In this document: piece by piece, positions 1 through 11,512 of the stretch | How positions within the stretch are numbered: the first letter of the stretch is position 1 | Layout: each line of letters opens with the position of its first letter | Assembly: GCF_963169125.1 (NCBI RefSeq) | Contig: NC_084801.1 | Location: 77,317,696 to 77,381,695, forward strand | Direction of reading: 5' to 3' | DNA length: 64,000 nucleotides | DNA from: Humulus lupulus | Lineage: Eukaryota; Streptophyta; Magnoliopsida; Rosales; Cannabaceae | Made by a program: the position numbers and the translations under genes | Notes under the pieces: model-generated | Told to the model about the DNA's origin: nothing | Database searches by the model: none | What the model saw: only the letters and a program-made list of their open reading frames with translations

Positions 1-1
1 C

Positions 2-1336
2 GATGTCGAGGCGGAGCTGTCTGGACTGGTCCCCATCAACCATCTCCCCATCCCAAGCATTCAAGTCTCCGTGATCAACGCCATTGACCACTCCACATCC
101 TGGATGGGACCCCTTATCCACTATTTGACAACCGGCGGGTTGCCAACGGACAGGGCCACAGCCAGGAAGCTTCAGTACCAGGTCCACAGATATGTCATGA
201 TGGAAGGAAAGCTCTACCGCAGAGTGTTTTCCATGCCATACCTCAGATGTGTATTCGAGACCGAACTATGCGCAATCATGTATGAAGTCCACGGAGGCTT
301 CTGCGGAGACCATTCAGCCGGACTCAGTCTGTCCAAAAAGATCCTGTGCCAAGGATATTTCTGGCCAACCATGAAGAAAGACTGTATTGATTACGTTCGC
401 AAGTACGAGCAGTGCTGAAGGTACGCGAAGGTCTCGCAAGCCCCTCCAACATAAATAACTCTGATGACAAGCCCATGGCCTTTCGCGGTGTGGGGAATCG
501 ATCTGGTAGGATCGCTCCCAACTGGGAAGGGATGGGTAAAGTACGCCATCGTGGCTGTCGACTACTATACCAAGTGGACTGAAGCGGAACCCATGAATAC
601 AATCACCTCGAAGAAGGCCCTGGATTTTGTCATCAACAACATTGTGTGTCGGTATGGGCTCCCCTAAAATATTTTATCGGACAACGGAAAGCAGTTGGAC
701 AACATCCACTTCACGGATTTCTGTGAAAGACATGGTATCATCAAAAACTTCTCCGCAGTCGCCAGGTGTCAAGCGAATGGGCAAGCAGAGGCCGTCAACA
801 AAATCTTGAAAGGAACATTAAAGAAAAAGCTCCAAGCCTGCAAGAGCAAGTGGCCTGAAGAGTTGCCCCGCGTGTTATGGGCTTACCGGACCACCGAAAG
901 GATGTCTACCGGGCACACTCCCTACTCCATGGTGTACGGGTGCGAAGCCGTCATCCCCATTGAGACGGCCATCCCATACCACAGAAGAGACACGTACGAT
1001 CCAGCCCAGAACCACGCCTTACTCTAGGAGTCCATGGATCTCATCGAGGAGATCCGAGAAGATTCACAAGTTCAGTTGAAGATGTACCAAGGAAAGATCA
1101 CTCGGCATTTTAACTCGAAAGTAAAAAGCCGGAGGTTCGAAATCGGCGATCTGGTCCTGCGAAGAGTCTTCCCTGCAATCCAAGATCCGGGAGTAGGGGT
1201 TCTGGACCTGAATTGGGAAGGGCCATACGAAATCGAGCACGAAGTGTGCCCCGGAACACACCATCTAAAACGGCTCGATGGCACAGAAGTCCCAAGAGCC
1301 TATAACACGAAGCATCTCCGTAAGTACTATCAGTAA
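2..1336 (+). pseudogene. Tat integrase, decayed (element A pol end)
   Basis: This is the C-terminal part of pol: the tail of the archaeal-type RNase H linker, then integrase. One reading frame is open across the whole stretch apart from four stop codons: TGA near 416, TAA near 452, TAA near 665 and TAG near 1027. The zinc-binding HHCC region is visible (VHGGFCGDH, then a damaged second Cys pair read as YEQC). The DDE core shows WGIDLVGSLPTGKG, then LSDNG, then GQAEAVNK carrying the catalytic Glu. The C-terminal domain ends HLRKYYQ, as in elements B (HLKRYYQ) and C. Integrase would insert the cDNA copy into the genome. With four stops and a damaged zinc finger this copy is non-functional. Confidence 0.88.
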
Positions 1337-1559
1337 TCAGGAGAGCATGTTCCAGTTTTATATTTTCGTTGTAAACAATGTACGCCTCAGGGAGATTCCT
1401 TGAATAATAAAAATGGTGTGTACAAAATGTCATAAAGAAATATTATCAGACAATGAAAATTCCAATCTACTTCCCTAATCAAGTGACCCAAGACCAGTCT
1501 TCGCTCACTTAGGGGTATCTTCAGTATGAACAAATACCACATGGGACACAAGGCTCAGT

Positions 1560-1840
1560 CCCAGTCCCAGCCCAGACCGGCAAGGTCTGGGGGTATAAAC
1601 CCCGTTGCACACAAGGCTCAGGCCTGGTGCCCCAGACAAACATTGTCCGAGGGAACGATAAAAAGGACCAAGGCTCAGGCCTGGTCCCGCCCTGGACAAA
1701 CGCTGTCCGGGGGTACGATAAAAAGGACCAAGGCTCGGGCCTGGTCTCGCCCCGGACAAACATTATCCGGGGGTATGATAAAAAGGATCAAGGCTCAGGC
1801 ATGGTTCCACCCCGGACGAACGCTGTCCGGGGGGTAAAAA
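1560..1840 (+). repeat. 60-bp tandem repeat with internal hairpin, about 4 copies
   Basis: Starting just downstream of pol, a unit of about 60 bp recurs. Each unit carries GATAAAAAGGA, then CAAGGCTCAGGCCTGGT, then a GC-rich inverted repeat of the form CCCCGGACAAAC...GTCCGGGG. Short proteins readable through it on either strand are repeat artefacts. Confidence 0.85.
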
Positions 1841-1974
1841 TATCCAGTAGGACGTATGGGCTAGCCAATATCCTAACTATCAGTCGACCATGCACGGCCC
1901 CAAACAACCGAGTACCCGTCCGCGTAGCTTACACAATAACTCATGATTATTAGGGTGCGGGTCCCAGGTGTAAA

Positions 1975-2200
1975 CGACCCAGGCCGTGGGAACCTAGTCT
2001 AGGTCTCAAAATAAGTTAATCGACTAAATCCCGATGGTCCAGACCGTCATATTAGAAAAGTTAGGGATTGGACAAGTAGATTCAGTGATAATTATCAACT
2101 CCCTAATGGCCCAGGCCGTTGGATCCTGAGCAACAGGATTAAAGTGAGTTGATAAATTAAAGTCAGGAATAATCTAGTCCAGGCCGTTGGAACCGGGACC
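1975..2200 (+). repeat. Degenerate repeat of a CCCAGGCCGT-G-GGAACC motif
   Basis: Four imperfect copies of a motif like CCCAGGCCGTTGGAACC occur near 1978, 2036, 2106 and 2177, roughly 60-70 bp apart. The sequence between them alternates with GATTA/AGTTGATAA-type text. It looks like an older, decayed tandem array in the same 3' untranslated zone as the 60-bp array. The stretch 2200-2371 shows nothing recognisable. Confidence 0.5.
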
Positions 2201-2371
2201 AAACACTCGGCTCATTCATGTACGGTGGTGAAACACTTAGTGAAAGCTTAGCGAGTGGAAAGGGGAAAGCAATTAGCAAAAAATAAAGTGGATAAAACAC
2301 TAAGAATTATCTTAGACGCATGCGCGTCCGTAAAAATATTGCAAAATTATAAACAAAAAGAAGGTCTGGGT

Positions 2372-5183
2372 CTAGACTTTGCCAGGTCCTAATGCCTCCA
2401 GGATGACTCCATCTGTCTCTTCATCATCCAGGGGCTCCGCGTCAGCTTTCTCATTGGCCTCAAATTCAGCTCTCTTCACGGCACGGTCAGGATAGAGCAG
2501 GAGGTTCATGTTCTTGTCCTGGACCCAGGCCATATAGATGGCCTCATTGAAGGTGACGCCCAGCATGTCGTCCGCCTGCTCTTTTTCGTGGCGGATCTCC
2601 TTGTGCGCCTTCACCTCCTTGTAAAGCAAGCCATCCAACTCATGGATCCGGGCCTCCAGACCTTTGACCCCCTCTCGGTCCTGGATGGACTGAGTCACAG
2701 CTGCCTCCTGGGAAGCCTTTACTCGAAGAAGCTCCTCCTCCAGATTGGCCATCCGCTCACCAGCCTCGGCTTCTTTCTAGTACAGAGCCTCTTCAAGCTG
2801 AAACTTGACCCGGTCGAACTACGCGCGGTCCGCTTTGGCCTGAGCAACCGCGTTGGCTAGGGACATTTTAGTCTGGGCTATCTCCTTGGCCAAGGCCTCC
2901 TTGGCGGCTTCTCTTTGATTCACAGCTGCCTCCAGCTTCAGCTAGAGCATCTTCATCTTCATGGCAGCCTTAACAACCAGGTCGGCATTCCGATGGGATA
3001 ATAGAGCATCCTGGAACAAAGAAAAGTTAGAAGAGTCCTTACTGAGCAAGGAAATGGAGAAAGAGAAGATGCAAAGCAAACCTACAGCGGTGGCTTGGTG
3101 GCGGAGAGTTTGAGAAATGAATAGCATGTCCTGGTTGGCGATGGTGGCATATCGCTTTAGTTGGAGATTGGAAATTGTGTTCCCCACTTGATCCAGTAGA
3201 TCCGCTGCGAACGGGGTCGTGTCTTGCCCCAGCTTAGGGCGAAAACCTGTCTCGGCAACCAGCCAATCCACGATTGGCTGAGGGGCACTGAAGGCTACCG
3301 GGCAATCAGCGAATTCAACCTGACGACAAATCGTCAGGGCCTTCTAAACCTCCTCCCTCATTTCCCGGCCACTCTCCCAGGTCTGGGAAATGAGTTTGGA
3401 TTGCTCGTCCCGCAAGACGACCGCCCCCTCCTCAGGTAAGGTCGGGTGGACGGGAAGAGTCGGTGCTGCCGGAAGGTCTTTAGCAGCAAGGTGACTTTTC
3501 CCGAATGACTCCCCAGCAGAATCAGCCCACCTCGTCTGGGCCCTCTTGTTTCTTGGTTCTGCCTCCTCCGCGCCCAAGTTCGCGGCTCTTTTCCCAGCTC
3601 CAAGTTAATCATCAGGGGGTGAACGGGAAGGTCGGGGACAACGGATGGGTCTACGGCCATGATTGGAACTGCCGCCAGGGCCGCCTTCCTGGGTTGAAGC
3701 TCCGGCCCTAGCGTCTCCTTGCTAGGTTGAAGTTCCGGCCCTAGCGTCTCCTTAGACGCTTTCTTGGCAGCCTTCCTGACCGTAGCCCTCGCCTTGGCAG
3801 CCCGGGTCTCAAGGAGCTGCTTCATCTTATCCACGGGGTCGGACATATTGAAGTCTTCTGAAATAAACACAAATAAAAAAGAGTTAGTAAAATTAACAAG
3901 CAAACAGGGAAGTCAAGACTAACAGTGGCTCGGGATGCACCCTTGTTTAGGCCTCGGACCTGACTCAATTCATCTAAGGGAATGGAGAAACCTGGACAAG
4001 TACATGAGGACTTCTGAGCCTAAGGGAATGGGAGATGAAGATCTCATTTCCCTGTCACCCCAAATACGGGGCCTCGATGTGCTAGCCTATCCCTAACTAA
4101 GTCCCCAACTTGGGGAGCATAAGTCAAAATCATAGGTGAGTTACCTCGCCCTGATACGCTAGCCCCGGGGGTCTCCGTATTCGGCTGTCCCTCGTCGAAG
4201 AGGGCTTCCAGCTCCTCGGAGGTGGCTGCCTCCCTTGGCTGGACTTGGTCCCTCTTTCGCTTGGCTGCATCTGTCAACGCCGCAGACTCTACAGCCCTGA
4301 TGTGTTCCAGGGCCAGCTCCTCCCTTAGCGCAGGGTCTTTCTCGCATTGTATCCCTCGGAGGTTGTCAGTGTTGACATAGGTCCCACGGCCAGATCCTCT
4401 GTGCTTAGCTCGGAGTAAAGCTTCTTCCGATCCAGGATAAACTGGGTGAGGGGAGTCTAGGCAAAGGGTCCTGCCACCCGAGATGATTTCGTGAGACTAA
4501 AAGAAATAGAGGAAGAAAAGAGGACAAAGACAAGAAAAAGGGACGAGAAACCACTTACCCACTCGCTGGAAGTCCAGCACCAGTGTGGGGTTATTCTCTA
4601 TGAGGAACCCGGGCGTCATGAACCAGTAGGGTCGGACGTCCGGGGGATGCTTCCAGGTGCTGGTAGGAGCAGGGTAGTTGCCCCGCAGTTTGAGCCTGTA
4701 GAAGCCGTCTAGGGTCTTGTCCTTGACGTTGACCTGCGGCTCCATCTTGTAGAAGTACAAGATTTCTGCGAGGGTCGGCTCTGGGAACTCCCTCGCGAAG
4801 CAGAAGATGCGCCATCCTACAAGTAATTGGTATGCTTGGGGCAGAAGCTGGAAGGGCGCGATCCCCATGAATTTCAGGAACCGCACGAAGTAATCAAGGA
4901 GCGGGAGCGTAGCCCCCGTACTGATGTGGCCTATGCTCCAGGCCCCGAACTCATTCATGGAGGTTTGGGCCCTCTCCTCTTTCCTGGCTAGGCGGTTATG
5001 GAATAGTTCGGGAGTTGACTCCACGCCCAAGCGCTTCTCCAGGGATAGCATCCGATAGTTCCGGAACAAGTTCGACACTGCGTCAATCTCCCAGCTCTTG
5101 CCATTGGGGGTCCTGGACTCGGGAAGAGTGAAAGGGGCCTTGTTAACTTCCTCCTCAGAATGAAGGGTGACGCCCGATGTCAT
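2372..5183 (-). pseudogene. Antisense spliced extra gene of element A (aORF), decayed
   Basis: The gene runs opposite to pol. Its start is ATG at 5183, 10 nt after a good acceptor (ttttgctcttag). Exon 1 (5183-4559) encodes about 208 residues with the family signature APFQ-x3-P-x2-Y near residue 106, and ends at a GTAAGT donor in phase 1, as in B and C. Exon 2 appears to start at 4470 and carries an amber at 4457-4459 and a later frameshift. Exon 3 begins near 3858 after a pyrimidine-rich acceptor and contains a 33-bp direct duplication coding KETLGPELQP twice. Exon 4 (about 3011-2372) is a long heptad-rich coiled coil with at least two ambers. The protein is of unknown function. The N-terminal domain resembles plant proteins annotated as putative gypsy-type transposon proteins. 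This copy is a pseudogene. Confidence 0.75.
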
Positions 5184-5850
5184 GGCCGGTGATCTAAGAG
5201 CAAAACAGAGAAACAAACCAAGCAGTCAGTACCAAAACCCAAGTAGGTTGGTAAAGGTACAGGGGCTCTCCTATGAACTGCTTGGAAGAGTCCCCTCTGG
5301 ATCAAGTCCGGGATTTCCAGGGATCCGCAAGATCCTAATCGGGAACAAAAAATAGGCTACACTCCTAATTCAGCCCATCACCGCTTGTCCGGGAATCACC
5401 CAGACCCGAAAAGGGCCCAGAGCGGCCCAGACCAGGCTGTCTTTCCCTAACACTGATTCTAAACGCAGGCAAGGTTTAGCAGCCTAAGAAGATAAGCAAA
5501 ATGACAGGAAATCTACATTTGTGTACATATAAAGGTGCAAAGGAGAAAGGCAGGGAAACTTACTGTAAGTTGCTGGTCGTGAAAAGTGGTGGTTGTCCGG
5601 TGGCAAGGACGGCAGAATCTCAGTCTTGAACTGGTGGAGACGTTTCCGCAGCTCGTCAAGAGGGCAGGCTGGTGGCGTCTACTCGAGCAAGGGTGTAGAT
5701 ATCAGAACCATTGGAAAAAGGCAACGGTGTAAATGGAGCAAACGGTGGAGGATATCGTCAGTAAGCTCGGTCATAAACAAATCCTTCGAGTTCTTTAACT
5801 GGCTCGATAGTGTAAAGGTTTCAAATGAAAGCCTGCGGGGTATTTATAAG
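5184..5850 (-). promoter_or_regulatory. Promoter, leader exon and 5'-UTR intron of the element A antisense gene
   Basis: Reading on the minus strand, a TATA box (CTTATAAATA, 5841-5850) precedes a leader of about 280 nt, a donor GTAAGT at 5563 and an acceptor ending at 5194. That gives an intron of about 370 nt directly before the ATG. The same arrangement occurs in B, C and G. Confidence 0.65.
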
Positions 5851-6375
5851 AGCCCAGGCGCTTAATTTTTATCTAACGGTTGGGATCGGCCCCCCCATCG
5901 GACGGTCCAGGATCATGCAGGGGCATTAATGCATCCACTCGAGTGCTGGATCATGGTACCCCCGAGGCACAATCCGCGCCACTCCGATCCGACGTCCCAG
6001 AGAGAGAGGCCATACAAAGGTCGCCCCATCCTACGGTCCCCGTTGTCGCTGAAGTAATAATGGAAAGCGCCCGTGCAGATGGGATGCTTCGTGATCCGAG
6101 TTGACATAGTAGCCCTAGCCTAGAAACCCTTGAGGTGGTTGTTGACCTTTCAGGGTCAAGTTCCATCGATGCAACGGTTGCTAGGAGACACGTGTACCCC
6201 TCGTCATGAACCGGGGCATTGGTAAACGAACCCGGACCCAGGTAAATGGTCCGGGCTCCACAGTCGTCTGGTACGCGGTGCCCCTTACCACAGACCAGTT
6301 GCTCTGAGAAGGAACCAGGAAGAATGCCGAGAGGATCTGGGACTGAGACAAGCCTCCACCACATAGGCCCGGATG
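5851..6375. other. Non-coding 3' region of element A
   Basis: No credible coding sequence. Near 6228-6275 there are copies of a GGTAAAYGRWCCGGR-like motif, which recurs inside the LTR near 6629-6700 as a short tandem of about 20 bp. Confidence 0.45.
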
Positions 6376-6392
6376 AAGGCTTGGGGGGTAAA
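6376..6392 (+). other. Polypurine tract, element A
   Basis: AAGGCTTGGGGGGTAAA lies immediately before the LTR TGTT. Element B has GGCTTGGGGGGAAAA at the same position. Confidence 0.8.
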
Positions 6393-7336
6393 TGTTATCC
6401 CCGTTTCCTGCCCGGCGCCCGGGTTCACGCTTCAGGCCCACGGGCTGGCCAAATGAGTTTGGGCTCAGCCCAGGCCCGTTTGGCAAGAAGTATAATAGAT
6501 ATCGACAGCCCAATTCTGGGCAAGGCTTGAAAGGCATCCGGGGAGTACTTTCCGGGATGGTCATCCGGGAGATGGTGTGTTTGGCTTCCGGATAACAGTC
6601 GGGATCGATGAGGATGATCCCAAAGCCTGGTAAACAGTCCGAGCTCCTGGTAAATGATCCAGGCCCATGGTAAACGGTATGGGACCTCAACGATCGGAGA
6701 GGGACATGGGTGAACGAACCCGAGTCGGTTCTCCAAGGTTGGCAGGATAAAGCATCCGTGACCCTGACTTGGTGCCATAAAGCGTTGGAGTTGTCCCCAC
6801 ATTTCACCTGCAGAGAAGGCCACCTTGGGATTGTATGCCGTTGGTTCAGACCTGTGCCACCACTACTCTGACCGATCTTGTCCCCTGAATCTGCCTCGTA
6901 ACTCGAGATGCCCAAACCAAAGCACCAATTTGTCGAATGATAGATATGGTTTGGGCTGGCCTAGTGGGCTCAGATTAATGTATTTCTCTTATGCTTCAAC
7001 CCTTTGTATTGGGCTTCCAATAGAGAAGCCAGCAGTATTTATACCTTTATTGGGCCCGGGTCAGCCCGGCTTAAGCGCAGTGCACCTGTGAACCTATAAA
7101 TACATGTAACAGAGCACTGGAGAAAGGATCTCTTTTTGGGGTGTATACAGTTACTCTGCTGAAACTGATAAAAAACTCCATTGTTATAGATTCTCTAAGC
7201 TTTAATAAAACTATCTTGTGGACTAAGGCTCATTAACGCCCCAACCACGTAAAAATCAGGCTTACAACTTCTAAACCCTTTCTCTTTAGTCTCTCTTATC
7301 TTATACTATTGTAGTTTCCGAAGAACTCGGTAAACA
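6393..7336 (+). repeat. 3' LTR of element A
   Basis: About 944 bp, starting TGTTATCCCC directly after the purine tract and ending GGTAAACA. A TATA-like CTATAAATA lies near 7095, consistent with an LTR promoter. The 244-residue open frame on the opposite strand over this LTR has no recognisable domain and is not called as a gene. The right end is set by TG...CA and by resumption of element G sequence. Confidence 0.7.
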
Positions 7337-7341
7337 GTTGG

Positions 7342-7940
7342 GATAACGATGCTTGTGTATAAAAGTTAAGATTTTATACGACCAGCAGCATTCTAACATA
7401 AACACTAAAAGCATGCGAACGGTTTGGAAAAATAGATTAAAAAGAGAAAGTGAAAAGTTTTTTCAGGGAAACTTTTCGACTCTGAAAACAGGTAGGAAAA
7501 ACCCAGATTTTTTTTAAAGCATAAAAATCGAATTTTTACTTCGATTTTGCGCCTTAAATCAGTATTCCTACTTCCCACGCCAATTTATAACCCTCACTTA
7601 GTGTTTTTGCTAATTAAAACTCCTATCCTATCATGTTACTACGTACGGGCCCGATTACCCCGAAATCGCTTTTCCTCAAGAACATTCAAAAACTCAAAGC
7701 CAGAATATCAGAAAACTCGAGAAATAAACGTTGCATGGTATATCGGAGACAAAGAAGATCAAGAAACTTACTTGAATGAAATATTGAAGCGAACTCATGA
7801 GTGTTGATGCATGAAGTTGGACGGACACGCCTCATATCACCAAATTTTTCTGAGTTTTTCATGCTTTATTCTTCTGAGTTCTTGAGAAAAAAGAAGAGAG
7901 GTAAAAGGTAAAAAATGAGAAGAGTGGGTTATTTATATAG
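7342..7940 (-). promoter_or_regulatory. Promoter and leader intron remnant of the element G antisense gene
   Basis: On the minus strand there is a TATA box (CTATATAAAT, 7931-7940), then about 170 nt of leader, then a donor GTAAGT at 7771, then intron text matching the element C 5'-UTR intron. The TATA-to-donor distance (about 169 nt) is close to that of C (about 177 nt). The intron is cut by element A, so no coding exon remains. Confidence 0.55.
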
Positions 7941-8148
7941 ATCGTGGCACAGTTAAAAAGGTAATGATGGGGGTGAGTTTTCAAAACATTGGGAATCGTG
8001 TTAGCCATCACAACACTTTTGAGAAACTGCAACGGCCATAATTAGTTACTTTTTTGAAAAGGCACTGACAGATGTGACAAGTCATACGGAAGGTCGGTCG
8101 AGTAAGTTTATTATATGCTGGTCGCAGTAAAATAAACTTGGGGGCAAA

Positions 8149-8764
8149 TGTTTACCCGAAAAAGGACTACCTGATGACGTGACATAATTAGCCTACATGT
8201 GGGATACACGTGACTATTTAAGTGAGTCTGATTTGGTCGACCATCGACCAGAAAAGAATTGGCTCATCAGACATCGTATTTATGGGCGACCAGTCTGGTC
8301 GTATCTTTTCATTTATTTCCTTCATATTTGTAATTTAATAATTACGTATTAATTGGGATTTCCATTATTATTTAGATACGCTTGTATTAAATGTAATTAA
8401 GGACCATCGGCACATGTAAAACTCCTTAAGCCTATTAATAAGAATCAAGGGGCTCAAGAGAGGGGACTTTTTGGGAACAAGGGAATTCTAAGAGAGAAAT
8501 ATTGTGTTTTTATCCACCATAATTGTATTCATCCGAAAGCTTATGAAACTCGTGAACCTTAGTTCATTGATCACAGTTCTTGTAGTTCTACATCAATAAG
8601 AACACTAAGTGGACGAAGGTTGTTACCATTTTACTAGGGTCGAACCACTATAAATATTTTTGTGTCGTTTATCTTTTGGTCTTGATTTCATCTCATTTCT
8701 TGATTTGAACTCATTTCCATCATTTTACTTGACTCTGTGTCGTTGACCAATTCGAGCTTCAGCA
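8149..8764 (+). repeat. 3' LTR of element G
   Basis: It starts TGTTTACCCG directly after the purine tract AAACTTGGGGGCAAA (about 8134-8148) and resembles the element H LTR near its end (ACACTAAGTGGACGAAGGTT and GTTGACC). The final bases AGCA are inferred. Confidence 0.65.
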
Positions 8765-8913
8765 ATTGGCATTTTGTAAAAGTCAAGCCCAAATTGAAAA
8801 AGCCCAATCCAATTCATGAATATGTCATGTCAACAATCCATGCAATTTCTTCTCCACCAATAAGAGATGTCAATTACAACTCATTACAACAAATATTGAC
8901 AATCCATGTGCTT

Positions 8914-11234
8914 TGTAATGCCCCGAATTCTCTGGTATGGTTTAATGGCGGGAATAGTAGGCTGGGAGGGCCATAGTTGCTTAATTATGCCATTAAATGA
9001 TATTATGCATGTATACGTGAATTATATTATAATATGATGTTAAATGTATGCATGTGAGTCCACATTTTTAATTACAGGGGTGTGATGGTAATTTGACCGT
9101 TGAGGGTAAAATTGTATATTTGTATGCATGTGGGTGATATATGTTGAGACCACATTATAATGTGGGTTTGTTCGAGCCATTCACCATGAGACGATCTTGG
9201 ATTGATTATTAGCAGTTTAGTCACAACAGGTTTAAGATCGGGGCTCGAGTTGAGTCTCGGGGCGATTTTAATGATTAGAGCGTTACTGGGTATTAAAGGG
9301 TAACGGGATGTGAGTTATTGGTGTTTGAGATTATTGAGAATAGCAGGAATTGGAGAGCGTTAATTATAATTAATGAGATAGGTGGAAAATACCAAATATG
9401 CCCTTGGGAGCCTATAGAAACTTTAAATTGACCTAGGGGCAAAATGGTCATTTCACCCCTAGGATAGATATGAGCCATTTTTGGCTGAGGTTGAGGTAGA
9501 AAAATAGAGCACGTTTGAGAGCTTTCCCGTATCATCTTCTCCTCAGTTTTCTTTGTGATTTTTGAATCAATCATGAGGATTCAAGCTTGGGAAGCAAGCC
9601 TTGGAAGTTTGGGAGTGTGTTCCTCCATTGAAGGGCTTCATAAGCTGAGTTTTGGGTAAGTTTCTAGCCATAGAATTCCTTGGTTTGCTCTGTTTCAGCT
9701 TTGTCTTGCAGCTGTGATTTCTAGGTTGAGACTTTGGTTTTGTTGGGAATTTTGGCTAGGGTTCCTATGGTTGGGATGTTTGGGGTATGTTAGGATGGTT
9801 TTTGGGTTCATTTGGCATAAAAAAAATGGGTTTTGGAAGCTTTGGAATCAGGTGGGAATCGAAGGAGATGAAAAAGGGTGTTTCAGGGCATTTCAATGCT
9901 GGAGGTAGCGCTATAGCGCCCACCTTAGGGCGCTACAGCGCTACTCAGGAGGCAGGTGGGCATGTTGGGGGTTCTGAGTATAGCGCTGGGGCGCCAGGGG
10001 TTGAGCACTGTAGCGCTACTCTGTTCCTTCAAAGTCCCGTTTTGAGTGTTTTTAAGGGTTTTTGACTTGGGGTTTCAATCCTTAAGTCCCGGGATCGAAT
10101 CTACTCACCGTGTAGGCATGTTTCGAGGTCCTGAAAGTGGTGCTTAGGTTAAAACCCTATCCATGTTGATTCTTATTAATTGAGGTTATAATTGGTTGTC
10201 ATTAGGTGACTGCTAAGGAATCAAAAGTCGATCGTTCTCAAGAGTCGTTCTTGTTATTATTTCTCGCTCGAACCAGAGGTAAGAAAACTGCACCCCAAAT
10301 GTGACATGCATGGTTTTTCATGAGGCATGTTGGTTGTATGAATGTGGACATGAATTGATTGTGGAATACTTAGCAAATGTTGCTCACTTGTGCATGGTAC
10401 TGACTCATTAGTCAGATTTGGAAAAGGTGCTAGTATCAACTGTGAAGTTGTGACTTATTAGTCAGGTTCGGCAGTGGTACTGGGCACTGGTCACATTGCG
10501 TTGACTCATTAGTCAGGACGACCTTAGTGTGTTTAACGCAAGCCAATAAAATTAGATCTAATCGACTTTCTACATTGAATGACTCAAAGAGCATTAATGC
10601 TGGACCGACCTCAAGTTCGAGGAACATTATAAGCGCTTGAAGGCTAGTGGCTTAACTAGCAGCCACTCTTCCACTTGAATTAGTGACCTGCTAGTCAGTC
10701 ACTCAGTATGGTTGATCAGGACCTCAAGTGATATTCACTCAATTGTTTGAAAGCTTTATGCTCAGTGTGATTATAATGATAATCATTTGATAGTGTTTAC
10801 ATATAATGTTATGTTTTCTTGGTGGGCTTTGGCTCATGGGTGCTATGTGGTGCAGGTAAAGGAAAAGAAAAGCTCACCCAGCCTTGAGTGGAGAGCTTAG
10901 GTGGTGATGTGTACATATGCGGCCGCTTGACCACCACGACCAAGGAGTTCTCTGAGGAACTAGGGGGTTTACCCTATTTTTGCCGCTTAGGTCGGCGGGG
11001 TTTGAAATTTTGGAACAGTAATGACCTTTTGAGTTGTAAATAACTTGTAAATGTTCTTGTGGGCCCATGAACAGTTTTATGTATCAATAAAACATATCCT
11101 TTCCTTTTTACTGGTTTTCACCTTAACCTGTTAATAACACTTAGATCACGATTTTAACCAAAGGACTCAGGCAATGAGTCAAATTTTTGGTTCACCGCTT
11201 ACCGTAACTGTTCTGGGGTAACCAGGGTGTTACA
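8914..11234 (+). mobile_element. Solo LTR of a Tekay-like chromovirus (2,321 bp)
   Basis: It begins TGTAATGCCCC and ends GGGTGTTACA, flanked by a perfect 5-bp duplication TGCTT (8909-8913 and 11235-11239). The uninterrupted D LTR near 46180-46190 has the site once. No primer site, gag or pol lies inside, so this is a solo LTR. A cluster of AGCGCT palindromes lies at 9907-10020. A short open frame near 9714-10065 is LTR sequence and not a gene. Confidence 0.88.
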
Positions 11235-11512
11235 TGCTTCATTTTCAACTAATAGAAGTGTCTTCTTTTCAACAAAAATCAGCAATCCATGTGCTTCCCT
11301 CCCAACCAATGGTAGCTTGCCACATGTCATTTCCACCATAGTTTATTTGTATTCTACACCTATAAATAGGATGTAGTTTTCATTTGAAAAATACACATTT
11401 TCTACACACTTCTCCATTTTATCTCTAAGCCTAGTCTTCTAACATTTTCAATGGAAAATGTGAGAATGACTTTTAACTTAGGCTAGTGTTTTCTTTTCGT
11501 GAGGATATGGTT

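Larger units (their letters stand above)
1..7336 (+). mobile_element. Element A: 3' part of a Tat-lineage Ty3/gypsy LTR retrotransposon
   Basis: The window opens inside this element. In order it shows the end of pol (integrase), a tandem-repeat spacer, an extra gene on the opposite strand, a purine-rich tract and a 3' LTR. The same order is seen in elements B and C here, which identifies the lineage. The 5' LTR, gag and RT lie upstream of the window. The right boundary (LTR ending in TAAACA at 7336) is inferred from TG...CA ends and from the resumption of element G sequence; the 5-bp flank is GTTGG, but its partner is not visible. Confidence 0.8.
7337..8764 (+). mobile_element. Element G: 3' remnant of a second Tat element of the C type
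   Basis: Compared with element C reversed, this stretch matches its antisense-gene leader region followed by the purine tract and 3' LTR. Shared text includes AAGTGAAAAGTTTT and a run around ACTTCGAT. Everything 5' of this lies beyond element A or outside the window. The right end (AGCA, 8764) is followed by ATTGG. The uninterrupted D LTR has GTTGG at this spot (46037-46041), so G is inserted in D1. Confidence 0.65.

Noticed and set aside
5880..6530. Possible host gene fragments in the GC-richer stretch
   Set aside because: No splice structure or domain; position between the antisense promoter and LTR matches untranslated sequence in element B.
6181..6915. A 244-codon minus-strand frame
   Set aside because: It spans the purine tract and LTR boundary of element A and has no domain; a real gene would not cross these structures.
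7547..7807. An 86-codon plus-strand frame in element G
   Set aside because: It lies antisense to the conserved leader exon and intron; no similarity to any protein seen here.
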